In this document: in pieces, positions 17,869 to 27,019 of the stretch
Layout: every line of letters starts with the position of its first letter
Numbering within the stretch: the first letter of the stretch is position 1
Origin: Domibacillus iocasae
GTDB lineage: Bacteria; Bacillota; Bacilli; Bacillales; Domibacillaceae
Reading direction: 5' to 3'
Length of the DNA: 64,000 bases
Assembly: GCF_001750285.1 (NCBI RefSeq)
Contig: NZ_MAMP01000012.1
Coordinates: forward strand, 248,001-312,000
The notes under the pieces: model-generated
What the model saw: the letters and a program-made list of their open reading frames with translations, nothing else
Told to the model about the DNA's origin: nothing
Database searches by the model: none
Position numbers and translations under genes: made by a program

Positions 17869-18291
17869 TTACATGTCATATTCATAAATGTAAAGACCAC
17901 GTCCAAGCTTGCGAACATGCGAATTGTCACGCTCAAGACCATTCATAAACGTTGTCATATTCGCAATTTTTTTCCCAGACTGCTGCTCCACATATCGCTG
18001 CAATTCAACACCGCGAATGGGTGTGTTTTGTTCTTTTAAAATGCGGATCGTTGTATCACGAAGCTCTGTTAACCCTTCACTCCGACGTCCTCTCCGTACT
18101 TTTGGAGGTGCTCCGACAGTTGTAATGGCGGCTACCTCGAAATGCTGCTCTTCTTCTGTTGTTGCCCCGTCTAATTCCTGTAGCCGGGCGAAAATCGTTT
18201 CCCGTTCTTTCTTAAATTCCTGCATCACGCGAATTTCTGCATCTGCTAGCTGGTCAAGCCTGATTTTCAACGCCATTCTTTCATCAAACAC
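17869..18291 (-). CDS. rok: Rok-type transcriptional repressor / xenogeneic silencer
   Basis: A 140-residue protein whose N-terminus (MFDERMALKIRLDQL) and helical EIRVMQEFKKERETIFARL segment match the oligomerisation half of B. subtilis Rok. Its C-terminus (SGKKIANMTTFMNGLERD, then KLGRGLYIYE) matches the winged-helix DNA-binding half. B. subtilis Rok is about 190 residues; here the linker between the halves is short (ATTEEEQHFEV to RRGRR). Rok binds AT-rich and horizontally acquired DNA and represses comK. The gene is monocistronic with a terminator downstream. Size is closer to plasmid-type short Rok proteins. Confidence 0.82.
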   Translation of the reverse strand: MFDERMALKIRLDQLADAEIRVMQEFKKERETIFARLQELDGATTEEEQHFEVAAITTVGAPPKVRRGRRSEGLTELRDTTIRILKEQNTPIRGVELQRYVEQQSGKKIANMTTFMNGLERDNSHVRKLGRGLYIYEYDM

Positions 18292-18322
18292 TATTTTCGC
18301 CCCCCTGTAGCCACAAACTTAT

Positions 18323-18532
18323 TTATCCATTTTTTTCTTGAAAATAATCCTTATAAAAACCTGACACACGGCCTTTGTTATCGACGACAAAATAAAATTC
18401 ATCTGTTTCATTTTTCACATCATACACTTGCCCTTTGGTCAGGACATTTTCCACCATATATTTTTCTGCATTTGTATGAACACATGTGATCTGTTTGAGT
18501 GTTTTCGTTTCGTTCCAGTTTAAGTAAATCAT
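18323..18532 (-). CDS. Small conserved Bacillaceae protein (DUF6501-like)
   Basis: 69 residues from the ATG at 18532, with GAAGGAGACA upstream. The start overlaps the stop of the nnr C-terminal part (ATGA at 18529-18532), so the two are co-transcribed. The sequence (MIYLNWNETKTLKQITCVHT, then FYFVVDNKGRVSGFY) looks like a small beta-rich domain found in Bacillaceae; the DUF6501 name is from memory and not certain. No catalytic motif is visible, and the function is unknown. Confidence 0.7.
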   Translation of the reverse strand: MIYLNWNETKTLKQITCVHTNAEKYMVENVLTKGQVYDVKNETDEFYFVVDNKGRVSGFYKDYFQEKNG

Positions 18533-19422
18533 TGTCTTGTCTCCTTCACTACCTTGTTTATTGCATCCGGGATCAAGCCATGAATGCCAAATGGGCGCAT
18601 CGCTTGAGCCGGGTACATCTGGTTCCATATGTCTGCACATTTCCCGTGCAAATAAACAGCGTCCGCGACAGCTGTTTTCAGATGAGAATTGTGCATAATC
18701 AATGCTAAAATGATACCCGTTAGTGTATCACCGCTTCCGCCTTTTGACAACCCTTCGTTGCCCGTTACATTTATATAGCCGCTTCCATCCGCAAACGCAA
18801 TAACGGTATATTCACCTTTTAACACAACCGTAACCTGATGTTCGACCGCATAGGTAGACGCTTCCTGCAGCCGGTTTTGTTGAATATGCCCAATCGATTT
18901 CCCTGTCATACGGGCAAATTCACCTGGATGCGGCGTTAAAATGACCGGACAGCCGGCTCCTTGCCAGCTTCTCGAATGAAGCGCACCAGCATCTAAAATG
19001 ACCGGCCGATTTTGTTGCAGCAGGAGCTGAACGATCGATTTCATTTCATCATCTTCAGCCCGTCCACACCCGGCGGCAATGGCCTGAAATGCATGATCAA
19101 CGTCAACCCCTGCGCTAAAATTATACATTGCTTCCGGAACATGTGAGGCGATTACCGGAACCGCTTCTTTTTCAGTTTGAATCGTTATTTTCCCGGCACC
19201 ACACGATACCGCTCCGAGCGCAGCAAGTGCAGCACTGCCAGGCATCATACCTGTTCCCGCAATCAGAAGTCCGTGGCCAAACGTGCCTTTATGGGCATTG
19301 TGTCCGTTGTAATGAAAAGAATCCGATTTTTGTGAGGGCTCATATACGGTCCAATTGGATGTATGCGGGAGCCCGATATTCACAATATGTGATTCTCCGT
19401 AACAAGCAGCGGCTGGATACAA
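18529..19422 (-). CDS. nnrD: ADP-dependent NAD(P)H-hydrate dehydratase domain (C-terminal part of split nnr)
   Basis: An open frame of 297 residues from a TTG at 19422, which has no ribosome site and lies inside the normal inter-domain linker. The ribokinase-like dehydratase core is intact: GTFGHGLLIAGTGMMPGS, LTPHPGEFARM and the catalytic GLSKGGSGDTLTG. It can only be made by readthrough of the upstream TAG, by inefficient reinitiation, or if the stop is an artefact. Confidence 0.6.
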   Translation of the reverse strand: MYPAAACYGESHIVNIGLPHTSNWTVYEPSQKSDSFHYNGHNAHKGTFGHGLLIAGTGMMPGSAALAALGAVSCGAGKITIQTEKEAVPVIASHVPEAMYNFSAGVDVDHAFQAIAAGCGRAEDDEMKSIVQLLLQQNRPVILDAGALHSRSWQGAGCPVILTPHPGEFARMTGKSIGHIQQNRLQEASTYAVEHQVTVVLKGEYTVIAFADGSGYINVTGNEGLSKGGSGDTLTGIILALIMHNSHLKTAVADAVYLHGKCADIWNQMYPAQAMRPFGIHGLIPDAINKVVKETRQ

Positions 19423-19476
19423 AAAACGTGACGGTTTATATCCATGTAATATGTATGTTTTGTCTGCTTGAACGAC

Positions 19477-19980
19477 CTACTCATCGCAATCCCCGCTATC
19501 CGATGCCACACCGGTTGGCAAATCGATCGAAATGCGATGTGTTTTTTGCGCATTGATCCAATCTGTACATTGTTTAACGGCTGCGGATAATAATGGCAGT
19601 CTCGTTCCAACACCTAACAGGGCATCAATGATAACAGTCGCTGAAACATCAGGTTGAGCCGTTTTATATGAATAACCGAGTGTCTCATAATAGCGCAGGT
19701 GGCTGTTCGACGGTCCTGTTTTCGGCAGCCCGAGAGGAAAGTAAAGGCAGCATTTCGCTCCAGCTTGTTTTAAATAGCGGGCCAGCACAATGCCATCTCC
19801 GCCATTATTTCCTTTTCCCGATACAACCAAAAAAGAATGATCGTTTACATTATACGAGGCAGCAATTTTTCTGAATAAACCGGCGCCAGCCATTTCCATT
19901 AAAGTAAAAGAAGACATGCCATTTTTTTCAGCTTTTTGATCCACTTTCTTTATTTCACTGCTCTTATAAATATACAACAT
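19477..19980 (-). CDS. nnrE: NAD(P)H-hydrate epimerase domain (N-terminal part of split nnr)
   Basis: 167 residues ending at the TAG at 19477. YjeF_N fold features are present: the VVSGKGNNGGDGIVLARYL nucleotide loop, the Asp of VIIDALLGVG, and the SIDLPTGVASDSG metal/phosphate loop close to the end. The epimerase domain is essentially complete, so this half could still make an active R/S-NAD(P)HX epimerase on its own. The ribosome site is strong. Confidence 0.75.
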   Translation of the reverse strand: MLYIYKSSEIKKVDQKAEKNGMSSFTLMEMAGAGLFRKIAASYNVNDHSFLVVSGKGNNGGDGIVLARYLKQAGAKCCLYFPLGLPKTGPSNSHLRYYETLGYSYKTAQPDVSATVIIDALLGVGTRLPLLSAAVKQCTDWINAQKTHRISIDLPTGVASDSGDCDE

Positions 19981-20076
19981 AATGCCTCCTTTTACATGAT
20001 TATATGTAAATATTTTAAAAGATAATCATATGTTCTGGGAATATTATAACATTTTTATTTGTTTTTCTATTATCAT

Positions 20077-20104
20077 TTGCCTTTTATAAGATAGATAGTA
20101 TAAT
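20077..20104 (+). promoter_or_regulatory. Sigma-A promoter of the sda-like gene
   Basis: TTGCCT (20077-20082), 16 bases, TATAAT (20099-20104), about 60 bases before the start codon. Confidence 0.7.
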
Positions 20105-20163
20105 TAGCAGAAAATAAAGAGAATTCCTCTTTATTTGAACACCAAATCAAAGGAGGTCATAAG

Positions 20164-20301
20164 ATGAAAATTATGAGTGACGAGATGCTGGTGGCGGCTT
20201 ACAGGGATGCATTGAAACATGACAAGAATAAGTCTGAAATCGAAACATTGAAAACAGAAGTACACAAACGGGGACTCTCCCCAAAACTTGAAAAAGAGTA
20301 A
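20164..20301 (+). CDS. sda: Sda-like sporulation kinase inhibitor peptide
   Basis: A 45-codon gene preceded by AAAGGAGGTCATAAG. The peptide has the Sda-type helical hairpin layout: MSDEMLVAAYRDAL aligns with LSDELLIESYFKA of B. subtilis Sda, and IETLKTEVHKRGL aligns with IELIENEIKRRSL. Sda binds the dimerisation domain of sporulation histidine kinases such as KinA and blocks entry into sporulation during replication stress. The match is partial, so a different small helical role is possible. I saw no clear DnaA boxes near the promoter. It has its own promoter and a strong bidirectional terminator. Confidence 0.65.
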   Translation: MKIMSDEMLVAAYRDALKHDKNKSEIETLKTEVHKRGLSPKLEKE

Positions 20302-20341
20302 CAAAAAAATCCCGCAGCGCCTGCTGCGGGATTTTTTTGTT
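20300..20341. terminator. Bidirectional terminator between sda-like gene and odhB
   Basis: An 18-base inverted repeat (20300-20317 and 20324-20341) with an ATCCCGCAG core and A/T-rich ends, spanning both stop codons. Confidence 0.92.
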
Positions 20342-21593
20342 ATCCTTCAAGAAGAAGATCTTCTGGATTTTCAATTAATTCTTTAACCATTTTCAAGAAA
20401 CTAACCGCTTCTTTCCCGTCAATAATCCGGTGGTCATATGAAAGAGCCACATACATCATCGGCCGAATTTCTACGTTGTCACCAATGGCAACTGGACGTT
20501 TTTGAATGGTATGCATGCCGAGAATGCCGACTTGCGAACCGTTCAAAATAGGCGTTGACAAAAGTGATCCGAACACCCCGCCATTCGTAATTGTAAACGA
20601 GCCGCCCTGCAAGTCTGCAAGCGCTAATTTGTTATCACGAGCTTTCAACGCCATTTCCATAATAGAACCTTCGATTTCAGAGAAGTTTTTGCGGTCACAA
20701 TCGCGAACGACCGGCACAACTAAACCGTCATCTGTTGATACTGCCACACCAATATCGTAAAACTTTTTCAGTACGACTTCATCACCATCAATTTCCGCGT
20801 TCACGTATGGATATTTTTTCAATCCGGCCACGACCGCTTTTGTGAAAAACGACATAAAGCCGAGACGTACATCATGATCGTCAAAGAACTTGTCTTTTTT
20901 CCGTTTGCGAAGATCCATAATATTTGTCATATCAATTTCATTAAACGTTGTCAGCATCGCGGCAGTCTGCTGAACTTCAACAAGACGCTTTGCAATCGTC
21001 TGACGTCGGCGGCTCATGCGCTCACGCTCAACCGGCTTGCTATTGTCCTGCGCTTTAGGTGCAGAAGCTGCCTTTTGTGGTACCGCTTGCTGTGGTGCTT
21101 TTTGTGATGTAGCCGGTGTATTTTGATGTGCGTCAACATCCTGCACACGAACGCGTCCAAGTGGATCTGCTGTTTTCACTGCGCTTAAGTCGATGCCTTT
21201 TTCACGGGCATGTTTGCGGGCTGCAGGTGAAGCGACTGTACGGCTTCCTGCTTCTTCTTGCGGCTGTGCCGGTTCAGGCTGCACTTCTTTTTCTTCTGCT
21301 TTTGGCGCTGTCTGCTGGGCTGGCGCTTCTTCTTTCGCTGCAGGTGCGGATGGTGAACCACCTGCTGCAACAACTGCAATGACCTGGCCGACTTCAACCG
21401 TGTCGCCTTCTGCCGCTTGCAATTCCGTAATCGTTCCTGCTTCTTCTGAAATCACTTCCACGTTTACTTTATCCGTCTCAAGTTCAACGATATATTCGCC
21501 TTTTTCAACGTAGTCACCCGGCTGTTTCAGCCATTGTGCAATTGTGCCTTCTGTAATTGATTCTGCCAGTTCAGGAACTCTAATTTCAGCCAC
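20340..21593 (-). CDS. odhB: 2-oxoglutarate dehydrogenase E2 (dihydrolipoyl succinyltransferase)
   Basis: 417 residues from the GTG at 21593, which has GAGGAGG upstream and gives the canonical start [16 protein letters not shown]; a longer frame to 21632 reads through that ribosome site. Domain order is: lipoyl domain (lipoylated Lys in [11 protein letters not shown], about residue 42), an Ala/Pro/Gln-rich linker, the E1/E3-binding domain ([16 protein letters not shown], about 110-145), a second linker, and the catalytic domain with the terminal active-site motif [10 protein letters not shown]. It transfers succinyl to CoA in the citric acid cycle. It follows odhA by 83 bases. Confidence 0.96.
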   Translation of the reverse strand: MAEIRVPELAESITEGTIAQWLKQPGDYVEKGEYIVELETDKVNVEVISEEAGTITELQAAEGDTVEVGQVIAVVAAGGSPSAPAAKEEAPAQQTAPKAEEKEVQPEPAQPQEEAGSRTVASPAARKHAREKGIDLSAVKTADPLGRVRVQDVDAHQNTPATSQKAPQQAVPQKAASAPKAQDNSKPVERERMSRRRQTIAKRLVEVQQTAAMLTTFNEIDMTNIMDLRKRKKDKFFDDHDVRLGFMSFFTKAVVAGLKKYPYVNAEIDGDEVVLKKFYDIGVAVSTDDGLVVPVVRDCDRKNFSEIEGSIMEMALKARDNKLALADLQGGSFTITNGGVFGSLLSTPILNGSQVGILGMHTIQKRPVAIGDNVEIRPMMYVALSYDHRIIDGKEAVSFLKMVKELIENPEDLLLEG

Positions 21594-21642
21594 TGTAAAA
21601 TCCTCCTCGTTGTTTTCCATTGTCATTTTCAATATGTACAGG

Positions 21643-21670
21643 CCAGCACTACTTTTTTAGGCAGTGCCGG
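21643..21670 (-). other. Intergenic hairpin between odhA and odhB
   Basis: In the transcript, CCGGCACTGC and GTAGTGCTGG pair over ten positions with two G-U wobbles. No U-run follows in the operon direction, so it is more likely a processing or stability element than a terminator. Confidence 0.5.
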
Positions 21671-21676
21671 TTTTTA

Positions 21677-24496
21677 TTACTGTTCCTTTGTTAAAACCAT
21701 CCGTAAAATACGCGCCTGTTCTTTTTTGTGTACAATCGCATCGCCTTCAGAAGGACTTGAACGGCGACGGCGGCCGACGTAACGAACTGTTGCGCCTTCA
21801 GGAGCGGTGTCACGCAATCTCGGATCCATATACGTCCATGCCCCCATGTTTTGCGGTTCTTCTTGAAGCCAAATAATTTCTTTCACATTTGGGAATCTTT
21901 CAAGAACGGCGGTAATTTCTTCTTTCGGAAATGGATACAACTCTTCAATCCGAAGTACGTGCAGCCAGTCAAGGTTGTCTTCCGATTTATCAATTTGCTC
22001 TGCCAGATCAATGGACACTTTGCCACTGCAAAGAACAAGACGTTCTACTTGCTTCGGGTTGCTGCCCGTTCTTGGCTCTTCCACAATAATGTTAAAGTTG
22101 CCATCTGAGAACTCAGATGCTTTAGACGCTGCCAGTGGATGACGAAGCAGGCTTTTTGGTGTCATGATCACAAGCGGACGAACTTCTTCTTTTTTCAAAA
22201 TTGACGCTTGCCGGCGCAAAATGTGGAAATATTGCGACGTTGATGACAAGTTTGCGACCGTCCAGTTGTTTTCTGCTGCTGATTGGAGGAAACGCTCCAT
22301 GCGCCCACTTGAATGCTCTGGACCTTGACCTTCGTATCCATGCGGCAACAGCAGCACAAGACCTGATTTTTGACCCCATTTCGCCCGGCCAGATGAGACA
22401 AACTGGTCAAACATCACTTGTGCCATGTTAGCGAAATCACCGAACTGCGCTTCCCATAAAACGAGTGTTTCCGGCGAGAAGACATTATAGCCATATTCAA
22501 AGCCGACCACAGCCGTTTCGGTCAGCGGCGAGTTAATAACATCAAATGAAGCCGACACATTGCTCAAACCGTGTAAAGGGTTATATTCTCTCCCATCATT
22601 TTCATCGTGCAAAACGATGTTTCGATGGGCAAATGTTCCACGTTGTGAATCTTGACCGGTTAGTCTGATTGGCGTGCCTTCTTTTAAGATAGAAGCAAAG
22701 GCAAGTGTTTCAGCATGTCCCCAATCAATTTGACCGTCTTCTTCAAACAGCTGTTCACGGCGTCTTAAAATGCGCTCCAGCTTTTTAAACGGCTGGAAAC
22801 CTTCCGGCCATTGAAGAAGCTCATGATTGATCACTTTTAGATCCTCTTCGCTTACACCTGTTTTATTGCATGGAAGATCTTGTTCCACCACTTCCGGCGG
22901 ATTCATGATAATGTCAGGATTGTCGTCTTTTTTTGGAACCGTTTCAAAAAGTTCTTTTAATTTTTGTTCGTTTTCTTTGTATACTTCATTAGCAAAGCCC
23001 GCTTCAATGACGCCACGGTCCGCCAATTTTTCTGCATACAATTCACGAACGGTTTTATGCTTGTGAATAATGTTGTACATGTTCGGATTGGTCGTCATCG
23101 GCTCATCCATTTCATTATGGCCAAAGCGACGATAGCCGATTAAATCAATAACAAAGTCCTTCCCGAAACGTGTCCGGTAGTTAACTGCCATAAAAGCAGC
23201 CGCTACACATGCTTCTGGATCATCAGCATTCACGTGAACGATCGGCACTTCAAATCCTTTAGCCACATCCGACGCATAGCGAGTTGAACGCGAATCATAG
23301 GTTTCTGTTGTAAAGCCGATCATGTTATTGGCAATAATATGAATCGAACCACCTGTTTTATAGCCGTTAATCTGGCTCATATTGAACGTTTCCCCAACAA
23401 TGCCCTGGCCAGGGAAAGCAGCATCACCATGAATAATGATTGACATTGCTTTGGACACATCAAGTTCCGGCTTACCTTTTTTCGTCCGGTTTTCCTGCGC
23501 TGCACGCGTATAACCAGCGACAATCGGGCTGACAACCTCGAGGTGACTCGGGTTGTTCGCAAGGGTAATGCGCGCTGTCTGTGTATCTTCCTCTTTATAG
23601 CTGCGGTCTGCGCCAAGGTGGTATTTCACATCTCCTGTCCAGCCGTAGTAGTTCATTTTCATAGAACCTAGCGGAAGCATTTTTTTGTTTGGTGCATGCG
23701 CAAATTCCGCAAAAATCATTTCATATGGCTTGCCGAGAATGTGAGCAAGCACATTTAAACGTCCACGGTGAGCCATCCCAATGTTAATCGTTTGCGAACC
23801 TTTTACCGCTGAATGATGCACAAGCTCATCTAAAAGCGGCACCATCGCATCCAATCCTTCAATAGAGAAACGCTTTTGGCCAACAAATGTTTTGTGAATG
23901 AACTTTTCGAATCCTTCTACCTGCGTGAGGCGTTTCAGCAGTTTTTTCTTGTCGCTGTCTGAAAACGTCGGGTAATAATCCGTTGATTCAATTTGCTGGC
24001 GAAGCCATTGTTTTTCTTCGAGGTCATGTACTTGCGCAAATTCGAATGCTACTTTGTCCGTGTACACTTTTTTCAAATGCATGATCGCGTCATAACCGTT
24101 TTGTACGTGCGTTGGCGCACCAGGGCAAATATACTCCACCGGAATTTGGCGCAGATCCGCTTCCGTCAATTCGTACGTTTCAAGATCAATCCGGCGCGTG
24201 TCTTTTTTGCTGTCATCGAGCGGGTCGATGTCCGCTGCCAAATGACCGTAAATGCGAATGCTGTCTGCAAGCTTAACTGCACGAAACAGCTTATCAAGGT
24301 CGCCTGCTGAAGCCGTATGCTGTGATGCATTTCCTGTTAAGGATTCAGGGGGTCCCCACTGATCAAATAACTGACGCAGTTCCTGATCGACTGCATCCGG
24401 GTCGGTCAAGTATTGTTCGTACACTTCCATTACATACCCAAGGTTCGGTCCCGAAAAGTTTTTCCATGGGTTCCCTTGGCCACTTTGCATGTTCAT
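21677..24496 (-). CDS. odhA: 2-oxoglutarate dehydrogenase E1
   Basis: 939 residues from the ATG at 24496 (GGAGGTTTTTCAGA upstream), close to the B. subtilis length. The N-terminal E2-binding stretch ([20 protein letters not shown]) is followed by the thiamine-diphosphate half, with the conserved [18 protein letters not shown] segment and the cofactor motif GDAAFPGQG...N. The pyrimidine-binding domain follows (FEYGYNV, then [16 protein letters not shown]). It decarboxylates 2-oxoglutarate and succinylates the lipoyl group of OdhB. A cre-like site about 80 bases upstream points to carbon catabolite control. Confidence 0.97.
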   Translation of the reverse strand: MNMQSGQGNPWKNFSGPNLGYVMEVYEQYLTDPDAVDQELRQLFDQWGPPESLTGNASQHTASAGDLDKLFRAVKLADSIRIYGHLAADIDPLDDSKKDTRRIDLETYELTEADLRQIPVEYICPGAPTHVQNGYDAIMHLKKVYTDKVAFEFAQVHDLEEKQWLRQQIESTDYYPTFSDSDKKKLLKRLTQVEGFEKFIHKTFVGQKRFSIEGLDAMVPLLDELVHHSAVKGSQTINIGMAHRGRLNVLAHILGKPYEMIFAEFAHAPNKKMLPLGSMKMNYYGWTGDVKYHLGADRSYKEEDTQTARITLANNPSHLEVVSPIVAGYTRAAQENRTKKGKPELDVSKAMSIIIHGDAAFPGQGIVGETFNMSQINGYKTGGSIHIIANNMIGFTTETYDSRSTRYASDVAKGFEVPIVHVNADDPEACVAAAFMAVNYRTRFGKDFVIDLIGYRRFGHNEMDEPMTTNPNMYNIIHKHKTVRELYAEKLADRGVIEAGFANEVYKENEQKLKELFETVPKKDDNPDIIMNPPEVVEQDLPCNKTGVSEEDLKVINHELLQWPEGFQPFKKLERILRRREQLFEEDGQIDWGHAETLAFASILKEGTPIRLTGQDSQRGTFAHRNIVLHDENDGREYNPLHGLSNVSASFDVINSPLTETAVVGFEYGYNVFSPETLVLWEAQFGDFANMAQVMFDQFVSSGRAKWGQKSGLVLLLPHGYEGQGPEHSSGRMERFLQSAAENNWTVANLSSTSQYFHILRRQASILKKEEVRPLVIMTPKSLLRHPLAASKASEFSDGNFNIIVEEPRTGSNPKQVERLVLCSGKVSIDLAEQIDKSEDNLDWLHVLRIEELYPFPKEEITAVLERFPNVKEIIWLQEEPQNMGAWTYMDPRLRDTAPEGATVRYVGRRRRSSPSEGDAIVHKKEQARILRMVLTKEQ

Positions 24497-24573
24497 TCTG
24501 AAAAACCTCCACCTATTGCCCATTTGATTTTCGTGTATACGTTCGCTGTTAACAAAATATGTACAAATAAATC

Positions 24574-24587
24574 TAAAAACGCTTTCA
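24574..24587. promoter_or_regulatory. Candidate cre (CcpA) site upstream of odhA
   Basis: TAAAAACGCTTTCA matches the cre consensus (TGwnAnCGnTnwCA) at all fixed positions but one. It lies 78 bases upstream of the odhA start. Catabolite repression of odhAB is known in B. subtilis. Confidence 0.55.
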
Positions 24588-24618
24588 GAACAGCTTTACC
24601 ACTCTGAATGCGATTTAA

Positions 24619-25265
24619 ACAAAAAAGGCAGCTGTCGACTTTAAAGTTCCAGTCATTTGGATGTTGCCTTTTTCAAGTACAATCTTACTACTGTTCTTTG
24701 GAAAAACCAATGCTTTTTTGCAAAATTGTTTAATAAATTTTAAGTTTTATTGAAAACGCTCCAATCAGCGCCGTTATGCGGTTTGTTTTGACTAAAAACG
24801 ATAAAAAAGCGTTATAGAACCACCCCTTCTCATTAGTGAAACATTATGCTGAAACGGTTCTATTTCCGGCATCTGATTCATGCCGAAAAGGCATTTTGAA
24901 TTGTTTTTGAAATACCTTTTTGAGATTAGTGTCTCAAACAAATTGGTTGCAATTTGATTCTTCTGCTTTTTCTAAATACGGAATTACTTGACGTGATTAC
25001 ATACACTAATTTGTTTTTTGTCATACCTGACTTTCTCCAAATTTTAAAAAAGCATTTCTTGTTTTAATGGCATCACGGATATAATAAGGCAGTCCATAGT
25101 TTTCTTAATAAACATGTTCGCCCTGTTTAAAAGAGCACTCTTATCAAGACGGCTGATGCAGCAGCATTTATTGTTCCTCCGACAATGACAATTTCCTTTG
25201 CTCTGTATTCTCCTCTCTTATACCTATAAAACTATTTTCTATATTTTTTTCTGTTAAAATGAGGA
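24619..25265. other. Long intergenic region upstream of odhA and ylmA
   Basis: No intact gene is seen. It holds an AAAAAAGGCA/TGCCTTTTT inverted repeat with a long loop (24619-24676), a short GAGA/TCTC hairpin and a CAAATT-6-AATTTG inverted repeat (24939-24956). On the minus strand about 25025-25200 reads like worn coding sequence: IVIVGGTINAAASAV in one frame and YGLPYYIRDAIKTRNAFLKF in another, with stops between. This may be a decayed gene of unknown family. Confidence 0.4.
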
Positions 25266-25280
25266 AGGGAGTGATGAGGC

Positions 25281-26069
25281 ATGAATGAGTTAATTTCATA
25301 TAAAAACGTGCGGTTTGTTCGGGAAAAGAACGTCATTTTAGAGGATGTAAACTGGGCTGTGAATGCTGGAGAGCATTGGGCCATTCTCGGATTAAACGGC
25401 TCAGGCAAATCGACCATGCTGAATATGATGGGGGGTTACGAATTCCCGACAAGCGGCACAATTTACGTATTCGAACACGAATATGGACGCTACAATTGGG
25501 AATATGTGAAGAAACGGCTCGGCTTTGTTGGGAATACGCTAAATCGTTTTTTAGAAACACTCAATATGGAAACGGCACGGGAAATTGTGGTGAGCGGCCG
25601 TTTTAATTCAATCGGCATTTATGAGCAGACAGAAGCGGACGATTGGAAAAAAGCAGATGACCTGCTCGCTTCATTTCGCCTGTCATATTTAGCGGACAAG
25701 CCGTACCGGTTTATGTCACAGGGAGAGCAGCGGCGCGTGTTAATTGCGCGTGCGTTTATGGCTGAACCGAATGCGATGATTTTAGATGAACCGTGTTCTG
25801 GCTTGGATGTACGGGCGCGGGAAGAATTATTGGCGTCGCTTGAAGTGCAGGCCGCAAAGAGCAGTACGTCTCTTTTATATGTCACCCATCATATCGAAGA
25901 AATTTTTCCGGCGGTCACGCATGTGGCTGTGTTGAAAGAGGGGAAAATGCTCGCTTCCGGAAAGAAAAAAACGGTACTAACAAACGAAATATTATCAGAT
26001 GCGTTCAGCCTTTCTGTTGAAGTGGAGTGGCGGGATGAAAGGTGCTGGCTGAAAGTCATCGCGAAATAA
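25281..26069 (+). CDS. ylmA: ABC transporter ATP-binding protein, YlmA-like
   Basis: A 262-residue single ATPase domain. Walker A is GLNGSGKST (about residues 37-45), the signature is MSQGEQRR, Walker B is AMILDEPCSGLD and the switch His is in YVTHHIEEI. No membrane subunit is adjacent, and the gene stands alone, as ylmA does in B. subtilis. The substrate is unknown; the family falls near the ModF/metal-type stand-alone ATPases. The frame starts at the ATG at 25281 after GAAGGGAGTGATGAGG. Confidence 0.85.
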   Translation: MNELISYKNVRFVREKNVILEDVNWAVNAGEHWAILGLNGSGKSTMLNMMGGYEFPTSGTIYVFEHEYGRYNWEYVKKRLGFVGNTLNRFLETLNMETAREIVVSGRFNSIGIYEQTEADDWKKADDLLASFRLSYLADKPYRFMSQGEQRRVLIARAFMAEPNAMILDEPCSGLDVRAREELLASLEVQAAKSSTSLLYVTHHIEEIFPAVTHVAVLKEGKMLASGKKKTVLTNEILSDAFSLSVEVEWRDERCWLKVIAK

Positions 26070-26072
26070 GCA

Positions 26073-26116
26073 GAACTCCCCTAATTCGCTTTGAAGCGGA
26101 TCAGGGGAGTTCTTTG
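26073..26116. terminator. Terminator after ylmA (likely bidirectional with trpA)
   Basis: AGAACTCCCCT...AGGGGAGTTCT with an inner CGCTT/AAGCG pairing, followed by T-rich sequence. Confidence 0.85.
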
Positions 26117-26171
26117 TGTAACATGTTTTATAGATGTGTTCAACAGGCAGCTGTTATGACCGCTTAAAACG

Positions 26172-26249
26172 ATTTATGTACAGCAGATCGCACTTCTATC
26201 CACCTAGCATTTAGCATCATTTGTGTCCATTCAACTCACATCATGCCCA
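26172..26249. repeat. Degenerate copies of the ATTTGTGTCCA motif
   Basis: ATTTATGTAC at 26172, ACTTCTATCCA 20 bases later, a perfect ATTTGTGTCCA at 26219 and a weak match 20 bases after that. These resemble the array at 60525-60664, but the phase breaks once. Located just past the 3' end of trpA. Confidence 0.35.
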
Positions 26250-26254
26250 CCCTC

Positions 26255-27019
26255 TTATGGGATGAGCTGCTTAATTTCGCTTCCTTTGCCTTCATGCAGC
26301 AGCTGGACGATTTTACTGCCGACAATCACACCGCCGCATGCCGCGCCGAGTGTTTCCGCCTGCTCTTTTGATGAAACCCCGAATCCGGCCAAGACGGGTA
26401 CCGGACTTTGTTCGGCAATACGGGACAAATGCGCGCTCAGGTCGCCGGCGAACCCGGCACGGGCACCGGTAATACCGTTGACCGTTACCGCATAAACAAA
26501 TCCTTCTGCGTCTTTCACCGTTTCGGCGATCCGCTCGTCCGAGCTTGTCAGCGTGACAAAGCGGATCATAGCAATATCGCGCTTTGCGAGAGGCTCTTTA
26601 AATTCCTCTTCTTCCTCCATCGGCACATCCGGAATAATGACCCCGGACACACCGGCTTTTTCGCATAAATCCGCAAAGTGATCGGCCCCCACTTTAAAAA
26701 CGGGATTCGCATATGTCATAATGACAATCGGCACACTGATTTCATCTTTAAAAGAAGCGAGTTCTTCTAAAATTTGTGTCAAGGTTACTTTTTCTTTTAA
26801 CGCCCGCTTGCCGGCTTCCTGGATCACCGGACCGTCCGCGACTGGATCGGAAAACGGAATGCCCATTTCAATGACCGTTACACCCGATTTTTCTAAAAGT
26901 AAAATCGTTTCTTTCAATCTGTGAAGACCGCCATCGCCTGCCATAATGTAAGCAGTAAAAGCTTTTTTACCTTCTCTCTCTACTTTTTGAAAGGCTTCTG
27001 CCATTTTGAACTTTGTCAT
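26255..27019 (-). CDS. trpA: Tryptophan synthase alpha subunit
   Basis: A 254-residue TIM barrel that cleaves indole-3-glycerol phosphate to indole. The catalytic Glu and Asp are in [14 protein letters not shown], and the phosphate loop segment [10 protein letters not shown] is present. The start overlaps the trpB stop by four bases (27016-27019). It is the last gene of the trp operon; the order E-GD-C-F-B-A is standard for Bacillus apart from the fused GD. Confidence 0.96.
   Translation of the reverse strand: MTKFKMAEAFQKVEREGKKAFTAYIMAGDGGLHRLKETILLLEKSGVTVIEMGIPFSDPVADGPVIQEAGKRALKEKVTLTQILEELASFKDEISVPIVIMTYANPVFKVGADHFADLCEKAGVSGVIIPDVPMEEEEEFKEPLAKRDIAMIRFVTLTSSDERIAETVKDAEGFVYAVTVNGITGARAGFAGDLSAHLSRIAEQSPVPVLAGFGVSSKEQAETLGAACGGVIVGSKIVQLLHEGKGSEIKQLIP

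Larger units (their letters stand above)
18529..19980 (-). pseudogene. nnr: nnr, bifunctional NAD(P)H-hydrate epimerase/dehydratase, interrupted by an in-frame TAG
   Basis: The frame from 19980 to 18529 encodes an about 483-residue fusion of a YjeF N-terminal epimerase domain and a C-terminal ribokinase-like dehydratase domain, except for one TAG codon at 19477-19479. Both sides are in the same frame: GDCDE, stop, then VVQADKTYILHGYKPSRF, which reads as normal inter-domain sequence. No base is missing or added. The dehydratase half is otherwise intact. This may be a real nonsense mutation, a sequencing error or a readthrough site. The enzyme repairs damaged NAD(P)HX. An AAAAGGAGG site precedes the ATG at 19980. 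Confidence 0.85.
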
